64,000 nucleotides of DNA from Marvania coccoides (lineage: Eukaryota > Chlorophyta > Trebouxiophyceae > Chlorellales > Chlorellaceae), in the NCBI GenBank assembly GCA_963854735.1, contig OY978098.1:62001-126000 (forward strand). The letters are read 5' to 3'. Shown in pieces: positions 49,543-59,848 of this stretch. The position numbers and the translations under genes are program-made. A model generated the notes under the pieces. The model had not been told where the DNA came from and made no database searches. It saw only the letters and a list, made by a program, of their open reading frames with translations. The number at the start of each line of letters is the position of its first letter. The stretch's first letter is position 1.

Positions 49543-50106
49543 CTAGCTCTCATCTTCTCCGCCCGCTGCTTCTGCCGCTTCCCCGTCTCCTTCTTCTTCT
49601 CCCTCCTCCTCGGGTATCGTCTCCATCACGCTGTTGTAGTGCTCCCCCAGGCCATAAGCATGCCGCAAGTAGCACAGCTGCAGCGTGGGACCGCCCCTCT
49701 CCTTAAACTCCTCCCCCACTTCCAGCACCGGCATCCCCACGCAGAACACCCGCACGTGCGCTGCCAGCGCCTGGGACAGCGCCTGGATCTCAACGTGACC
49801 GCCCCACGCAGCGGTGGACTCAACCTCAGTGCAGTATGCCTCAAAAGAAGGGCCCTCGCCACCGGTTTCGCCCTCTTCTGCAGCTGCTGCTACTGCGGCA
49901 GCTGCAGCGGTGTCGTTTTCGTCCACCACAAAGTGGCGAAAGTGGTCAGCGTTGCTCCTCATGTGCAAAGCAGCAAGCTTGCGCAGCTCCAAGAACGAGG
50001 GAGGGCCTTCGCACCCTGCGGCAGCCAGTGTGGCAGCGCCGCCGTCTGGCAACCCTCCCAGCTGGTCCTCTGCACACACAGTATCGATGTGGTTCTGTGT
50101 TCGAGA

Positions 50107-50139
<33 letters not shown>

Positions 50140-51050
50140 CCCCCCCTCCACACCACACCACACCACCCCAAAAACAGCATTTCACAGGGAGCCGAATAAA
50201 ATGAAACTTTGGAAAACGTATTGAGCTCACCTAGGGACCTGTAGAGGCAGTGTCCGTCTGGAGGGATGTCCTTCACTGCCAACCCCAGCGGCGCCAGCAG
50301 CGTCTGCAGCTCACGCTCCTCAGCCATGCGCTCGGTCTCGCCCAGCTCAGCAAGCTCCGCAGCGATCCGTGCATCGCGCTCCGAGTCCTCCTTGGCGCGC
50401 TGCTCCCGCCGCTTCTGCGCCTTTGTCGACTTCTTCACCTTGCCGCCGCCACCACCGCTGCCCTGCTCGCCATCCTCCAAGCTGGCTGACCCCATCGACT
50501 GCGTCACCTCTGCAGTGGCAGTGGGTGCGTTGAGCGACTCCAGCTCTGCCGCGTGCCTGGCCTGCATATCTGCCTCCAGCTTTGCCGCTTCCTCTTTTCC
50601 CTTCTTACCCAGCCGCTTGGCCTGATCCTTCATCGCCTTGGCCTCGCGCTTGTGGCGCTGCTGGACCTGTCCCCGGGTCTCTCCGCTGGCATTGCGAGCG
50701 GTGGATTCGTCATCATCATCGCTGGCTGAGGCCTCGCCGCCGACATCCTTCAAGAATGCCGAGGCCTTCTTGCTGATGACCGGTGGCCTGTCTGCAGCTG
50801 TTTTGGCGGCCTTATCGGCGGCGGCAACCTCGCCGCCGACATCCTTCAAGAATGCCGAGGCCTTCTTGCTGATGACCGGTGGCCCGTCTGCAGCTGTTTT
50901 GGCGGCCTTATCGGCGGCAGCAACTGAAGGGAATGCAGCAGCGGCAGGAGCCTGCTTCACGGGCTCCTGCTCTGGTTGTTCATCATCTGAGTCTGGCCCT
51001 TTGCGGGAGGCTTTCATGAAGCCTGCACGGCCTCCTCCCTTGCGACCCAT
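49543..51050 (-). CDS. OTU-domain deubiquitinase, OTUD6-like
   Basis: Exons 51050-50231 and 50069-49543 (phase 1, G|AG) encode 448 residues. The N-terminal half is charged and coiled (QQRHKREAKAMKDQAKRLGKKG, AQKRREQRAKEDSERDARIA), as in OTUD6A/B. The OTU catalytic centre begins with the Asp-Gly-x-Cys loop VKDIPPDGHCLYRSLG right before the intron. It ends with the catalytic His in GLGEHYNSVMETI. WGGHVEIQALSQALAAHVRVF is the typical middle block. OTUD6-type cysteine proteases cleave ubiquitin chains and associate with translation initiation factors in animals. A 32-residue segment is exactly duplicated in the N-terminal region. The intron contains a run of about 29 A followed by C on the plus strand. 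It is divergent from the RBM42-like gene. Confidence 0.92.
50110..50138. repeat. Run of about 29 A inside the OTU gene intron
   Basis: A homopolymer of A on the plus strand (T on the transcribed strand) within the single intron of the OTU gene, followed by C-rich sequence. Exact length may be uncertain. Confidence 0.8.
50732..50923. repeat. 96-base coding tandem duplication, two near-identical copies
   Basis: Copies at 50732-50827 and 50828-50923 differ at only a few bases. Each encodes 32 residues (ADKAAKTAAD, PPVISKKASAF, LKDVGGE) of the OTU protein's N-terminal region. The unit is a multiple of three, so the frame is kept. Near identity at silent sites points to a recent duplication. Confidence 0.9.
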
Positions 51051-51248
51051 TTTTGAGTTGTAGAATTAAAAATACAGTGTGTGGGGAAACAAAGGCCGCC
51101 GAAAACTGGCTAAATTTTTTTTGCTTTCCAACCTGTTTTTTTCCTGAAAAACGATCCTCTGGAGCTAGTTCATATACATTTTTGTAATTGAAATTATCAA
51201 ACCTCATCAGCAATTACGCTGGCAGAGCAGCTGTCGTAATTTGCCAAA
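51051..51248. promoter_or_regulatory. Short divergent promoter region
   Basis: Only 198 bases separate the start codons of the OTU gene (minus) and the RBM42-like gene (plus), so both promoters overlap or are shared. Confidence 0.5.
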
Positions 51249-52183
51249 ATGGCCGACGATCTAGACGCATTCTATGCAGAAATTGCCACTGTGGAGGCCC
51301 AGGTCGCGGAAGAGGTACGCAAAAAAATCAAGTTTTTTCGTATTTGCTCATTCCGCCCACTCACCATTGCACCTCCCTCTTCCCTCTCCAGGCCGACGCC
51401 CCCGCCGCTGCTGAAACTAAAACCTTTGAAGAGCCGCTAGCCCCTCCGCCTGTCCCTCCACCCTCTGCCGAACTCCCCGCCCCTGACGCTCTGCCTCCCC
51501 CTCCCCGTCCCCCCTCCGTCTCAGCAGTGGTTTCACACGGTCCCGTCATTGCGGCGCCTCCAGTTGCAGCAGCACCACCAGAGCCTGAACCGACGGTGGC
51601 GGCAGTGCCAGTGGGGCCTAATGTGCCGCCACCCCCCACCGCGCCGCCGCCCAAGCCTGCGGGGCCTGCGTTGCCCCCTGGTAAGAAAGTTGGGATAGTG
51701 CGGCGAGCGGCAGGCGAGAAGTGGGTGGACACGCAGCTGGCGGAGTGGCCAGAGGACGATTTCAGAATATTCGTGGGAAACCTGGCACCGGAGGTGACCG
51801 ATGCGATCTTGACGCAGGCGTTTGAGGGTTACGACACGCTGCAAAAGGTGAAGGTTGTGCGGGACAACCGCACCAACAAGAGCAAGGGCTACGGGTTCGT
51901 GTCGTTTGCCGACGCGAAGGAAGGGGTGCGTGCGCTGCGGGAGATGAATGGTCAATACATTGGCAACCGGCCGTGCCAGCTGAAGAAGGGCAAGGACGAG
52001 CGCACGGTGACCGACCAAAAAGGAAAGGCGAGGAAGAGGGTGATGGAGGTGAAGCCACCCGCACCGCCGCCGCCCCCCAAGTACATGCGTCAAGGCGGGG
52101 GCGGCGGCCGGGGAGGAGGCAGGCAGGACTACAATGGTAGAGAAGAAGGAGGAGGAGGAAGAGGGTACCACCAGCGCTACTGA
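51249..52183 (+). CDS. RBM42-like RNA-binding protein (single RRM)
   Basis: Exons 51249-51314 and 51392-52183 (phase 0) encode 285 residues. A short acidic start (MADDLDAFYAEIATVEAQVA) leads to a long Pro/Ala-rich linker, then the RBM42-type pre-RRM segment (KKVGIVRRAAGEKWVDTQLA, EWPEDDFRIFVGNLAPEVTD). The RRM carries RNP2 RIFVGNL and RNP1 KGYGFVSF, followed by GQYIGNRPCQLKKG. A Pro/Gly/Arg tail (RGG-like) ends the protein. The W-x-D-x-x-L-x-E-W-x-x-D-D-F-R-I-F-V-G linker is the hallmark of RBM42, a spliceosome- and hnRNP-associated factor in animals and plants. It is expected to be nuclear, with a role in splicing. It is complete, and shorter than animal RBM42. Confidence 0.92.
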
Positions 52184-52446
52184 CAAATGAATATTGTTGT
52201 TTCACTGCGAGTGTTTATATTTTAATTAGTGTAACGACCAAAATGAAAGAAGAAAAATAATTTAACCATGAACGAAAGGGATTTATTTTGGAAGACGTAC
52301 AAGAAGGGCATCCGCAGCAGGACAACATTATGTTATGATAATTATAGAAGCGAATCTTCATGATTGCCATGTTAATGGCGTTCTTAATGAACCCCATTCC
52401 AGTGAATTCGAGCAATGGCAGTAGTTCTCACCCCCACCGATGCAAT

Positions 52447-52792
52447 TCACATATTTCCTCCACCCATTGTGCCGTCTCTCCTCATGACGTACCCTGCATG
52501 GCTCAACCCCACAAGCGTCATGCCGATGAAAATCTTGTGCTGCGTATTTGGGGCCACTCTGCCACGCAGCCAAAAACGAGAGGTGTACCTGTCAAAAATT
52601 ACACCAACCTCCCCCAATCAGTCCAGCAGTTCAGCAGAAAATTTCAGCACGCACACAAAGGAAATTTGCTCACATGATGGGGGCCCATACGAGGGGGCTG
52701 AGTTTGTGCCACGCAGGCAGGCGCTTCTGTTTGGCCCTTGCGATGGCCTCGGGCGACAGCTGTCTGTACAGGTCGTCATCGCGGGTCACCAT
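52447..52792 (-). CDS. Small one-TM protein, 86 aa, possibly organellar
   Basis: Exons 52792-52674 and 52588-52447 join at AT|G (Met) and encode 86 residues. The hydrophilic N-terminal part (VTRDDDLYRQLSPEAIARAK, AWHKLSPLVWAPIM) is followed by a hydrophobic helix around residues 60-76 (KIFIGMTLVGLSHAGYVM) and a short C terminus (RRDGTMGGGNM). Size, single membrane helix and charge pattern resemble accessory subunits of mitochondrial respiratory complexes, but I do not recognise the family and there is no cleavable presequence. The clean frame through the splice and coding-like codon use make it a credible gene. It is divergent from argC. Confidence 0.65.
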
Positions 52793-53354
52793 GTTAGTAA
52801 CGAAGTAAATTGACCGTTTTTTCGCACCCCTGATTAGATTAGTCGATGAACCACAGGGTGCGCTTCCTTAGTTCAATTTTCAAAGCTACGGGCGAGGTGG
52901 AAAAAATCTGAGAGATAAAAAAACGATGTTGAACTTGTTTTGGTGAAGGTAGCTGACAAGCACAGAAATCAACCAAAAATTGTGAATGGGGTTTCAAAAA
53001 GAATTCGCAAGATAATGCGCTTCTGATTGTAAAGGGTCAGCAATGTAAATCCTATATATAAAAAACAATCGCTGAACGGCCAATTGCACCCTCCAGCACT
53101 CGGCTTGAGCTGGAAATTCTGTATATAAATTTAATAATTTTTTTATTACTGCGATAAGCTCCATCTGAGCGGCCATCAAGCAGATCGATTGTGGGCGCTA
53201 AATTGCTTGTTGCAATGGCCAATTAGACTCCATCGGGCATTGCGATTGCATTTTGCTATTCAGATTAACAGTTTGGTGTCGCAGAGGAACCCAGCAGAGC
53301 GCCCGGTTTCATCTCATTTATTCATTTGGTTGCCCTAGAGTCTCAAACCCTATA
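52793..53354. promoter_or_regulatory. Divergent upstream region of the 86-aa gene and argC
   Basis: 562 bases, AT-rich, with TATATA-like stretches near 53052 and 53120. It should contain both promoters; no gene was seen. Confidence 0.45.
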
Positions 53355-54569
53355 ATGCTGACCACCAGGGCCCTCCCCAGCCAGGCTCCCGCCACAGTGC
53401 GGACCACATCTACCCGCCGCAACGCGCGGATGGTCTGCAGAGCCTCCAAGGTGCATTAATTCTTCACCCATGTGCATCTCATCTCAACCTCCTGCCATTT
53501 TCCTCACCATCCCGCTCCCCTGCAGACTGGCGAGGTCCGCATCGCCGTGCTGGGCGCCTCTGGCTACACCGGCGAGGAGGTGGTGCGCCTGCTGTCGCTG
53601 CACCCCACGTTCACCGTCACCGCTCTCACTGGCGATCGCCAGGCTGGAAAGAACTTCTCTGAGGTTTTCCCCCACCTCATCACTGCCACCAACGTCCCCG
53701 CCCTCACCAAAATCGACGAGGTGGACTGGAGCGGTGTCGACGGTGTGTTTTGCTGCCTGCCACACGCCACCACCCAGGCAGTCCTGGCTTCCCTCCCCAC
53801 CACCGTCAAAGTGGTCGACTTGTCAGCAGATTTCCGGCTGCGGGACGTCAACACGTACGCGGAGTGGTATGGTGGCGAACACCAGGCCCCGGAGCTGCAG
53901 AAAGAGGTGGTTTACGGCCTAACGGAGCTGCACAGAGAGGCGGTGAAGGGCGCTCGTGTGGTGGCCAACCCGGGGTGCTATCCCACTTCCGTGCAGCTGC
54001 CGTTGGTGCCCCTCATTGAGAAGGGCCTCATCTCCACAGAAGACATCGTCATCGACGCCAAATCCGGAATCTCTGGCGCCGGGCGCTCCGCCAAACAAAA
54101 CCTGCTGTACTGCGAGACAACAGAGGGGATCAACGCCTACGGCGTGGGAAAGCACCGCCACATGCCGGAGATCGAGCAGGGGCTGTCTGATGCCGCTGGC
54201 GAACCCGTGAGGATCTCATTCACGCCTCACTTGATGCCTATGTCACGAGGCATGGAGGCAGCTTGCTACGTGAAGCTTGCGGGCGGGGCCACGGCTGACG
54301 ACCTGCGCGCGGCGTTGATGGAGCGCTATGCGTCGGAGCCATTTGTGCACGTGCATAAGGCGGGCGGCGTTCCTTTCACCGCCCACGTGCGCGGCACTAA
54401 TTTCTGCCACATTGGCGTGTTTGAAGACCGGCTGCCCGGCCGCGCGATCGTGCTGTCGGTGATTGACAACCTGGTGAAGGGCGCTTCCGGCCAGGCCATT
54501 CAGAACATGAACCTGCTGTTTGGCCTGCCAGAGACGACGGCGCTCATGCAGCAGGCGCTGTACCCCTAA
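53355..54569 (+). CDS. argC: N-acetyl-gamma-glutamyl-phosphate reductase, plastid precursor
   Basis: Exons 53355-53450 and 53526-54569 (phase 0) give 379 residues. The first exon is almost entirely a plastid transit peptide (Thr/Arg/Ala-rich, ending near VCRASK). The mature enzyme starts with the NADP-binding fold IAVLGASGYTGEEVVRLLSL. The catalytic Cys is in ANPGCYPTSVQLPL, and the His/Gly-rich substrate block is GVGKHRHMPEIEQ. The C-terminal RGTNFCHIGVFEDRLPGRAI and VKGASGQAIQNMNLLFG are canonical. ArgC reduces N-acetylglutamyl phosphate to the semialdehyde in arginine (ornithine) synthesis, in the stroma. Stand-alone, not fused to ArgB as in fungi. Confidence 0.96.
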
Positions 54570-55225
54570 AAATGAAAGGGGAAAAAATAACGTTTCATGC
54601 TTATTTTTTTATCATTTTTCAATGCTTTCTTCAGAGTGCTTCTTCAATCTCGAACTCTCGCTTTTCTTGGTGAACCCCGAATTTAAAACAACAATGGCCG
54701 CAGTGGATAGCTGACTTTCCTTTTTGTGAGTGTCTGACTGTCTTTAATTTCGCTACGTTTCAAGTTACTGCCGTTCCTAAATTTGGGGAATGGGAATACA
54801 AAATGAGCGAGCCATGCGAAATAAAATTTAAAGGCAGGACAGAGAAATACAATGCTGCAGGGAAGAACGGCCAAAAAATGGGGTCAGTATTCATGCGAGG
54901 GAGCATCATTCAAAAGTTAAAGAATAAAGGTGTAGAAAAACCAGAAAGGCACAAAAAAACTGAATGAACGGGGGGAGAAGAGAAGAAGGTTTGGTTGAAT
55001 ATGAAAAAAAGAAAGACAAAGGTGATTGATGAGTGACAAGAGAAAACAACAAAAATAAGAAAGGGGTCATCAGCTTTTCGTTATTATTGGACATTACTGC
55101 AAAAGGGGGCACACACGTTTGGCAGAACAATTTCTGCCATATGTTTTTATTGCTGTGGCTGCCATGTGCATTCACTGCCACAGCAATCAAAGTATATTCT
55201 TATCCCGCCCACAAACAGCGCATCT
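54570..55225. other. Convergent 3' intergenic region
   Basis: 656 bases of AT-rich sequence between the stops of argC (plus) and the inositol phosphate kinase (minus). No gene supported. Confidence 0.5.
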
Positions 55226-57717
55226 TCACATCAAAGAATCCGCCATCTCCAGCCTGCTCACGGCGGTGAGCCTGGCCACGATGGCCCGCAGACCGCCCAG
55301 GAAGTTTTCGTCCCTCGGCAACAGCTCAGGCTCCTCTGCAGCGGGCTCTCCCTCCTGGGCGCTGGCGGAAGAATGCCTGCCATCAACACCCCCTCCATCG
55401 GCGTGGAAGGTGTGCGCAAAGTCCACCAGCCGCACCCTCACTGCTGCGCCCTCTGCCCCTGTGGCGTCCCCCTCGTACATGATCAGCAGCGACGCAGAGT
55501 AGAACCGAAACTCGCGCTGCATCTCAAACCACGCCTCCAGCGCCCGCAGCTGCGCCACCGCGCCCGAAGCGCCGCCGTAGACGTCGACAGGGCGCAGCCC
55601 ATGCTCGTTGTGCGCAAAGCTGGTCAGCGCCTTGTCGACGAGCAGCTCGGGCAGCGTCTTGCACCACCGCTTGGAGGCGCGCCAGTACCCGCCCCGCGCG
55701 TGCCTGTAGACCTGCATCCCGCAGATTTTGAAGCCCAGCGCCGCTTGCGTGGTCGCTGCGTCTTTACGCCGGCACCGGTCGATGTAGGCTGCGTCTGCGT
55801 TGGGGTACCACGTCTGGTGCCCCACCTTCACGTCCATGATGCAGGGGTGGCGGTACCACCGCGCCAGATCCTCTAGCTCCAGCAGCACCCGCCCCTCTGT
55901 GTGCGTCACTCCATAAAATTTAGGGATCACACGCAGCAGCGGGGCGTGGCGCACGCTGAAGGGCATCGAACGGAACGCGCAGGAGCTCCTTCGTGGGGAC
56001 ATCGGGGAGGTGGGGGCAGGGAACAGGGAAGCGACGGCAGCAGCGGAGACGATGGCGTCATCATCTATCGACTCGCCTTTGCTGCTGCTGCTGTCGTGGT
56101 GAGGGGGCAGCGGCGGCAGTGTCGCTGCGGCGTTGTTGTATATGTCGTTTTCGTTAATGCTGTGCTCTGTCGCTGAGCTGTGGAGGTGCATGAGGGGGGA
56201 GGGGGAGCGTGTGTGGAGCGACAGGTTGTGCACCCGCAGCGCCTCTTCTATGGAGTCGGTGCTCAGCGCTGAGGCATTAGACCCTCGAGGAGGCAGACCT
56301 CGAGGACTCTTGAGCCTCCACGCCGCACCAGCGTGCTGCTGCTGCTGCTGTTGGTCCTGGTATTCGTGGAAATGACCATCGCTGCTGCTGCGTGCTCCCA
56401 TAGCAGACACCGCAGGCGCAGCAGGCGCCGTGCTGCCAGCCCCAGGGGGCGACTCTTCTCGCAGCAGGTCCCAGCTCGGCTGCCCCAGCAGTGCTGCCGC
56501 CTGGCTGTTTTCCTCCCTGCTCATTTCGTCAGACCGGCGAGCTCGACTGCGGAGCTGCGCCTGCTGGGCATGCTGCGCTTGCTGCTCCTCAGATACCCTT
56601 CGGCTGCTCCCTAGGCTAAAGCTCTGGCTGCGGCGGTACCTTCCCCCCGCCCGCCCGCTGCTGTGGCCATTTCTTTCCGCCAGTTTTGCTGCCGCCAGTG
56701 CCGCCTGCGACAGCAGCTCCAGCTGCGCTGCGGCATCCACCGAGGAGTGCGCCATCTCAACACCATCCATCACGTGGTCCCCTGTGGCGTGCCAGCCGCC
56801 CTCGTCTGAGTCAGGGGACCTGCTGTACCCGTAGCACAACCGATTGCCACCAACCCCCCGCCTCCCAGCCCCCATAACCCCGCCCTCCTCCTCGTCGCTC
56901 CACCGCAGCATCTCTTCCTCTACCAGCTCATCAATCAGCCCCAGCTCGTCCCGCTCCAGCACTTCTACTGGGTCCCGAATGGGCCCTGCTGCGCCTTCTC
57001 GAAATGACGGCTCAGCCCGGAAGGTGGGAAAGTGAGGCATGCCGGTGGAGGAGGGGGAGGCAGGGACCGGTATGGCGCGGGAGGAGGGCGTGGGGGGTGT
57101 TGTGGGGGCGCGGCTGCGGCGGGGGGAGGGCGGCGGGAGCAGCGCTGCCGTGGTGGTGGGCGACTGCAAGGCAGCGCCGTCAATGGGCCGCCCGGCTGCC
57201 GCTGCCTGCACGGCGGCGACTGCCGCGGGGGACCAGGTTCCCTGCTGCCATGCCGCCTTGTCTCTGGCGCGCGCTTCTCTGATGGCTGTGTAAAATGTTA
57301 GCTCTCGGTCGCCGCGCGGGCCCGGCTGAATGGGCTTGTAGAAATGGCCGCGATCGTCCACCAGGGAGCCAGCCTTGCCCTCTGCGCGATATTATACGTG
57401 GTGGGAGAAGGGGTGAGATGAAATAATGGGTTTGGCAAGCAGGGAAGAAGCAGAAGAAAAAAAAGGGGGGATGCTCACCTTCAAACAGGTGCCCAGCAAC
57501 CTGAAGGGCGAAAGTGGGAGGCAATGGAAAGAGGGGGAGGGTTAGAAAACGACTCGTACTCGTCAAAATGCGCCATTTATATGCCCGTGACAGCAAACAG
57601 ACATGTTCACGACGACTTTGTCTCACCTGATGCTCGCAAGGCCTTAGATTCGCCAGCTTGAAGAGTGTGTGAAGAAGACCGTTGTGAAAAATGCCTCTTG
57701 CCCGGTCAACCCCCTCT
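55226..57717 (-). CDS. IP6K/IPMK-type inositol polyphosphate kinase with long insertion (5' end unresolved)
   Basis: Exons <57717-57627, 57500-57479 (only 22 bases) and 57381-55226 are supported; the initiator ATG must lie in an exon upstream that I could not fix. The N-terminal block reads across two splices as CEHQVAGHLFEE-GKAGSLVDDRGHFYKP, the characteristic IP6K/IPMK start, followed by GDRELTFYTAI. A low-complexity segment of more than 350 residues rich in Ser, Pro, Ala and acidic stretches follows. The rest of the kinase resumes with LLRVIPKFYGVTHTEGRVLL and the catalytic PCIMDVKVGHQTW (P-x3-D-x-K-x-G). The chain continues through KICGMQVYR, SASLLIMYEG (S-L-L) and VRLVDFAHTF (metal-binding DFAH). 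These enzymes phosphorylate inositol phosphates towards IP5/IP6 or pyrophosphates. IP6K versus IPMK cannot be decided by eye. Confidence 0.88.
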
Positions 57718-58077
57718 CTGAGTGATCCCACTTACAATTGAAATGTCGGAATATTTTAATTCTCACATGCGTGTGTCGTTGATGAAGAATGTGAAATTAG
57801 TAAATATTAAGTGTTTGTTTACTGCTTGTTTGCTGCCGGAACGCTTTATTTTGTGTGTTTTGAGGGGGCGGAAAAAGAGAGCCCAAAATGCCTTGATAAC
57901 TGCAGTTTTGCATCTAATTTTGCATTTTAATATCTGATCACACCATCTTAAAAGTGCACTCCAAGTGGCGGACACAGCAGACATGACCCAGCGTTCCCAT
58001 TAATTTGCGAATTTTGTGCGGAAACGACCTCTATTCGCAGCGCTGCTGCTTACACACGCCACTAAAGCACAATCACA
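57718..58077. promoter_or_regulatory. Divergent upstream region of the kinase and GCN5
   Basis: 360 bases that must contain the missing first exon and promoter of the kinase as well as the GCN5 promoter and 5' UTR. A minus-strand ATG at 57984 opens a short frame that could be the kinase start, but no donor in correct phase was found. Confidence 0.4.
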
Positions 58078-59589
58078 ATGGATCCAGAAGATCCGCCGAG
58101 CAAACGGGCGAAAACGGACGCTCCCGCGCCTGTCCCCCAAGAGCAAGCCACCGCCGTTCTTCCTGCCACCCTTGAGCCTTCTACCGCTCCCCTCGAAAAC
58201 GGAAACGCCGCTGCGCAGCCTGCTGCCGCATCTGTGCAGAAGGCTGCCCAGCCTGAAGCGCCCGCAGCTGCAGCGGCAGCCCAGCAAGAGCAGCAGCAGC
58301 AGCAGCCTCTACCACATGAAAATGCCGCCACTGCTCCTCCCCTCGCAGCTGCAGCAGCGCCTCCCCCCGCCCCCGCGGCCCCTCCCGCCCCTGTTGCCGC
58401 ACCAATCCTCCCCCTGGACACCTACTGCACGCGGGAGCTGCGGCACATTGACCGAGAGACGGCGGGTGAGCTGTCGGCGCTGTACGTGCGCAACGACGGC
58501 CAGCCCGACTCTGGCCGGCTGCTGATCGGGCTGAAGAACGTATTCTCCAAGTGCCTCCCCAACATGCCCAAGACCTACATCACTCGGCTGCTGTTTGACC
58601 GCCGCCACCGCTCTGTTGTCATCGTGCGAAACGGCAGCAAGGTCATCGGGGGCATCACCTACCGCCCCTTCCACGAGCGCCGGTTCGCGGAGATTGCGTT
58701 CTGTGCGGTGGCGCAGACCCTGCAGGTGTCTGGCTTCGGCACGCGGCTGATGAACTGGACCAAGCACTACGCCCGCCAGCACGACGCCTGCGAGTACTTT
58801 CTCACCTACGCAGACAACAACGCGGTGGGGTACTTCAGCAAACAAGGGTTCACGAAGACGCTGACCATGCCTCGCGACCGGTGGCACGGTTACATTAAGG
58901 ACTACGATGGTGGGACGCTGATGGAGGGGTACATCCACCCCACCCTGCCGTACACGCAGCTGCCGAGGATGATTGCGGAGCAGCGGGCGGCGCTAGATAA
59001 GGCAGTACGGCAGTACACCACCGCTCACGTGGTGCACCCGGGTCTGGAGCGGTGGAAAGAAGGGGCGGGGGGCACTGTCCCGGTTGGAGACGTCCCTGGC
59101 GTGGTGGAGGCGGGGTGGACGCCTGCAGCTGCGGCAGCCGCTGAGCCGCGGTGTCAGCTGCAGCTGGGGGGGCGGCTGGTGCCCGCAACGCAGGCCAACC
59201 TGATGGAGCTGCAGCGGCGGCTGTTGGCGCAGCTGGAGGCGGAGGGCGAGCTCATTTGGCCGTTCCTGGAGCCAGTGGACGCCACCATCGTGCCCGACTA
59301 CTACGACCTGGTGAAGAACCCCATTGACCTGTCCACAATACGGCAGCGAGTAGAGAGCGGCCAGTTTTACCTCACTCTCGACATTTTTGAGGCTGACGTG
59401 CAGCGCATGTTTGCCAACGCCAAATTCTACAACTCGCCAGACACGCCCTATTACAAGGCTGCGCACAAGCTGGCTGGCATGTTCCAGGGGTGGGTGAACG
59501 CGGCGGTGCATTATGACTTGCCAACGGCTGCTGCTCCGTCGAGTCAAGCTGGGGGAGTTGGGGTGCTGCCTGGGATGCCCACGTTATGA
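58078..59589 (+). CDS. GCN5: GCN5/PCAF-type histone acetyltransferase with bromodomain
   Basis: An intronless gene of 503 residues. The first ~115 residues are Pro/Ala/Gln-rich. The GNAT domain (about 125-290) is highly conserved: LKNVFSKCLPNMPKTYITRL, GGITYRPFHERRFAEIAFCAV with the catalytic Glu, the acetyl-CoA loop QVSGFGTRLMN, and FLTYADNNAVGYFSKQGF. The C-terminal bromodomain (about 385-480) has WPFLEPVDATIVPDYYDLVKNP and the acetyl-lysine-binding Asn in NAKFYNSPDTPY. GCN5 acetylates histone H3 (K9, K14) as the catalytic subunit of SAGA with ADA2 and ADA3, and it acts in the nucleus. All parts are present and the length is normal. Confidence 0.97.
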   Translation: MDPEDPPSKRAKTDAPAPVPQEQATAVLPATLEPSTAPLENGNAAAQPAAASVQKAAQPEAPAAAAAAQQEQQQQQPLPHENAATAPPLAAAAAPPPAPAAPPAPVAAPILPLDTYCTRELRHIDRETAGELSALYVRNDGQPDSGRLLIGLKNVFSKCLPNMPKTYITRLLFDRRHRSVVIVRNGSKVIGGITYRPFHERRFAEIAFCAVAQTLQVSGFGTRLMNWTKHYARQHDACEYFLTYADNNAVGYFSKQGFTKTLTMPRDRWHGYIKDYDGGTLMEGYIHPTLPYTQLPRMIAEQRAALDKAVRQYTTAHVVHPGLERWKEGAGGTVPVGDVPGVVEAGWTPAAAAAAEPRCQLQLGGRLVPATQANLMELQRRLLAQLEAEGELIWPFLEPVDATIVPDYYDLVKNPIDLSTIRQRVESGQFYLTLDIFEADVQRMFANAKFYNSPDTPYYKAAHKLAGMFQGWVNAAVHYDLPTAAAPSSQAGGVGVLPGMPTL

Positions 59590-59848
59590 CGTGACTTTTA
59601 AATTAGTAATGCTTGACTGAATTAATATTGTTACAAAGAGAGAGGGAGCGCGCGAGCATGTCTTGTACAGACAGCTGCAGCGGCCATTTTTTTTATTTTT
59701 TATTTTGGGTACAAATATGCAGAGGTTAGAGGATGCAATGTGATGAAGCCATCAAAGAGAAAAGGCAAAAACAGAGAGAAAAATGGAGTGATCGATGTTT
59801 CGTTTTCTTACGCAATTTTGTTTCTTTTTGGAATATGTTTTGTTCATT

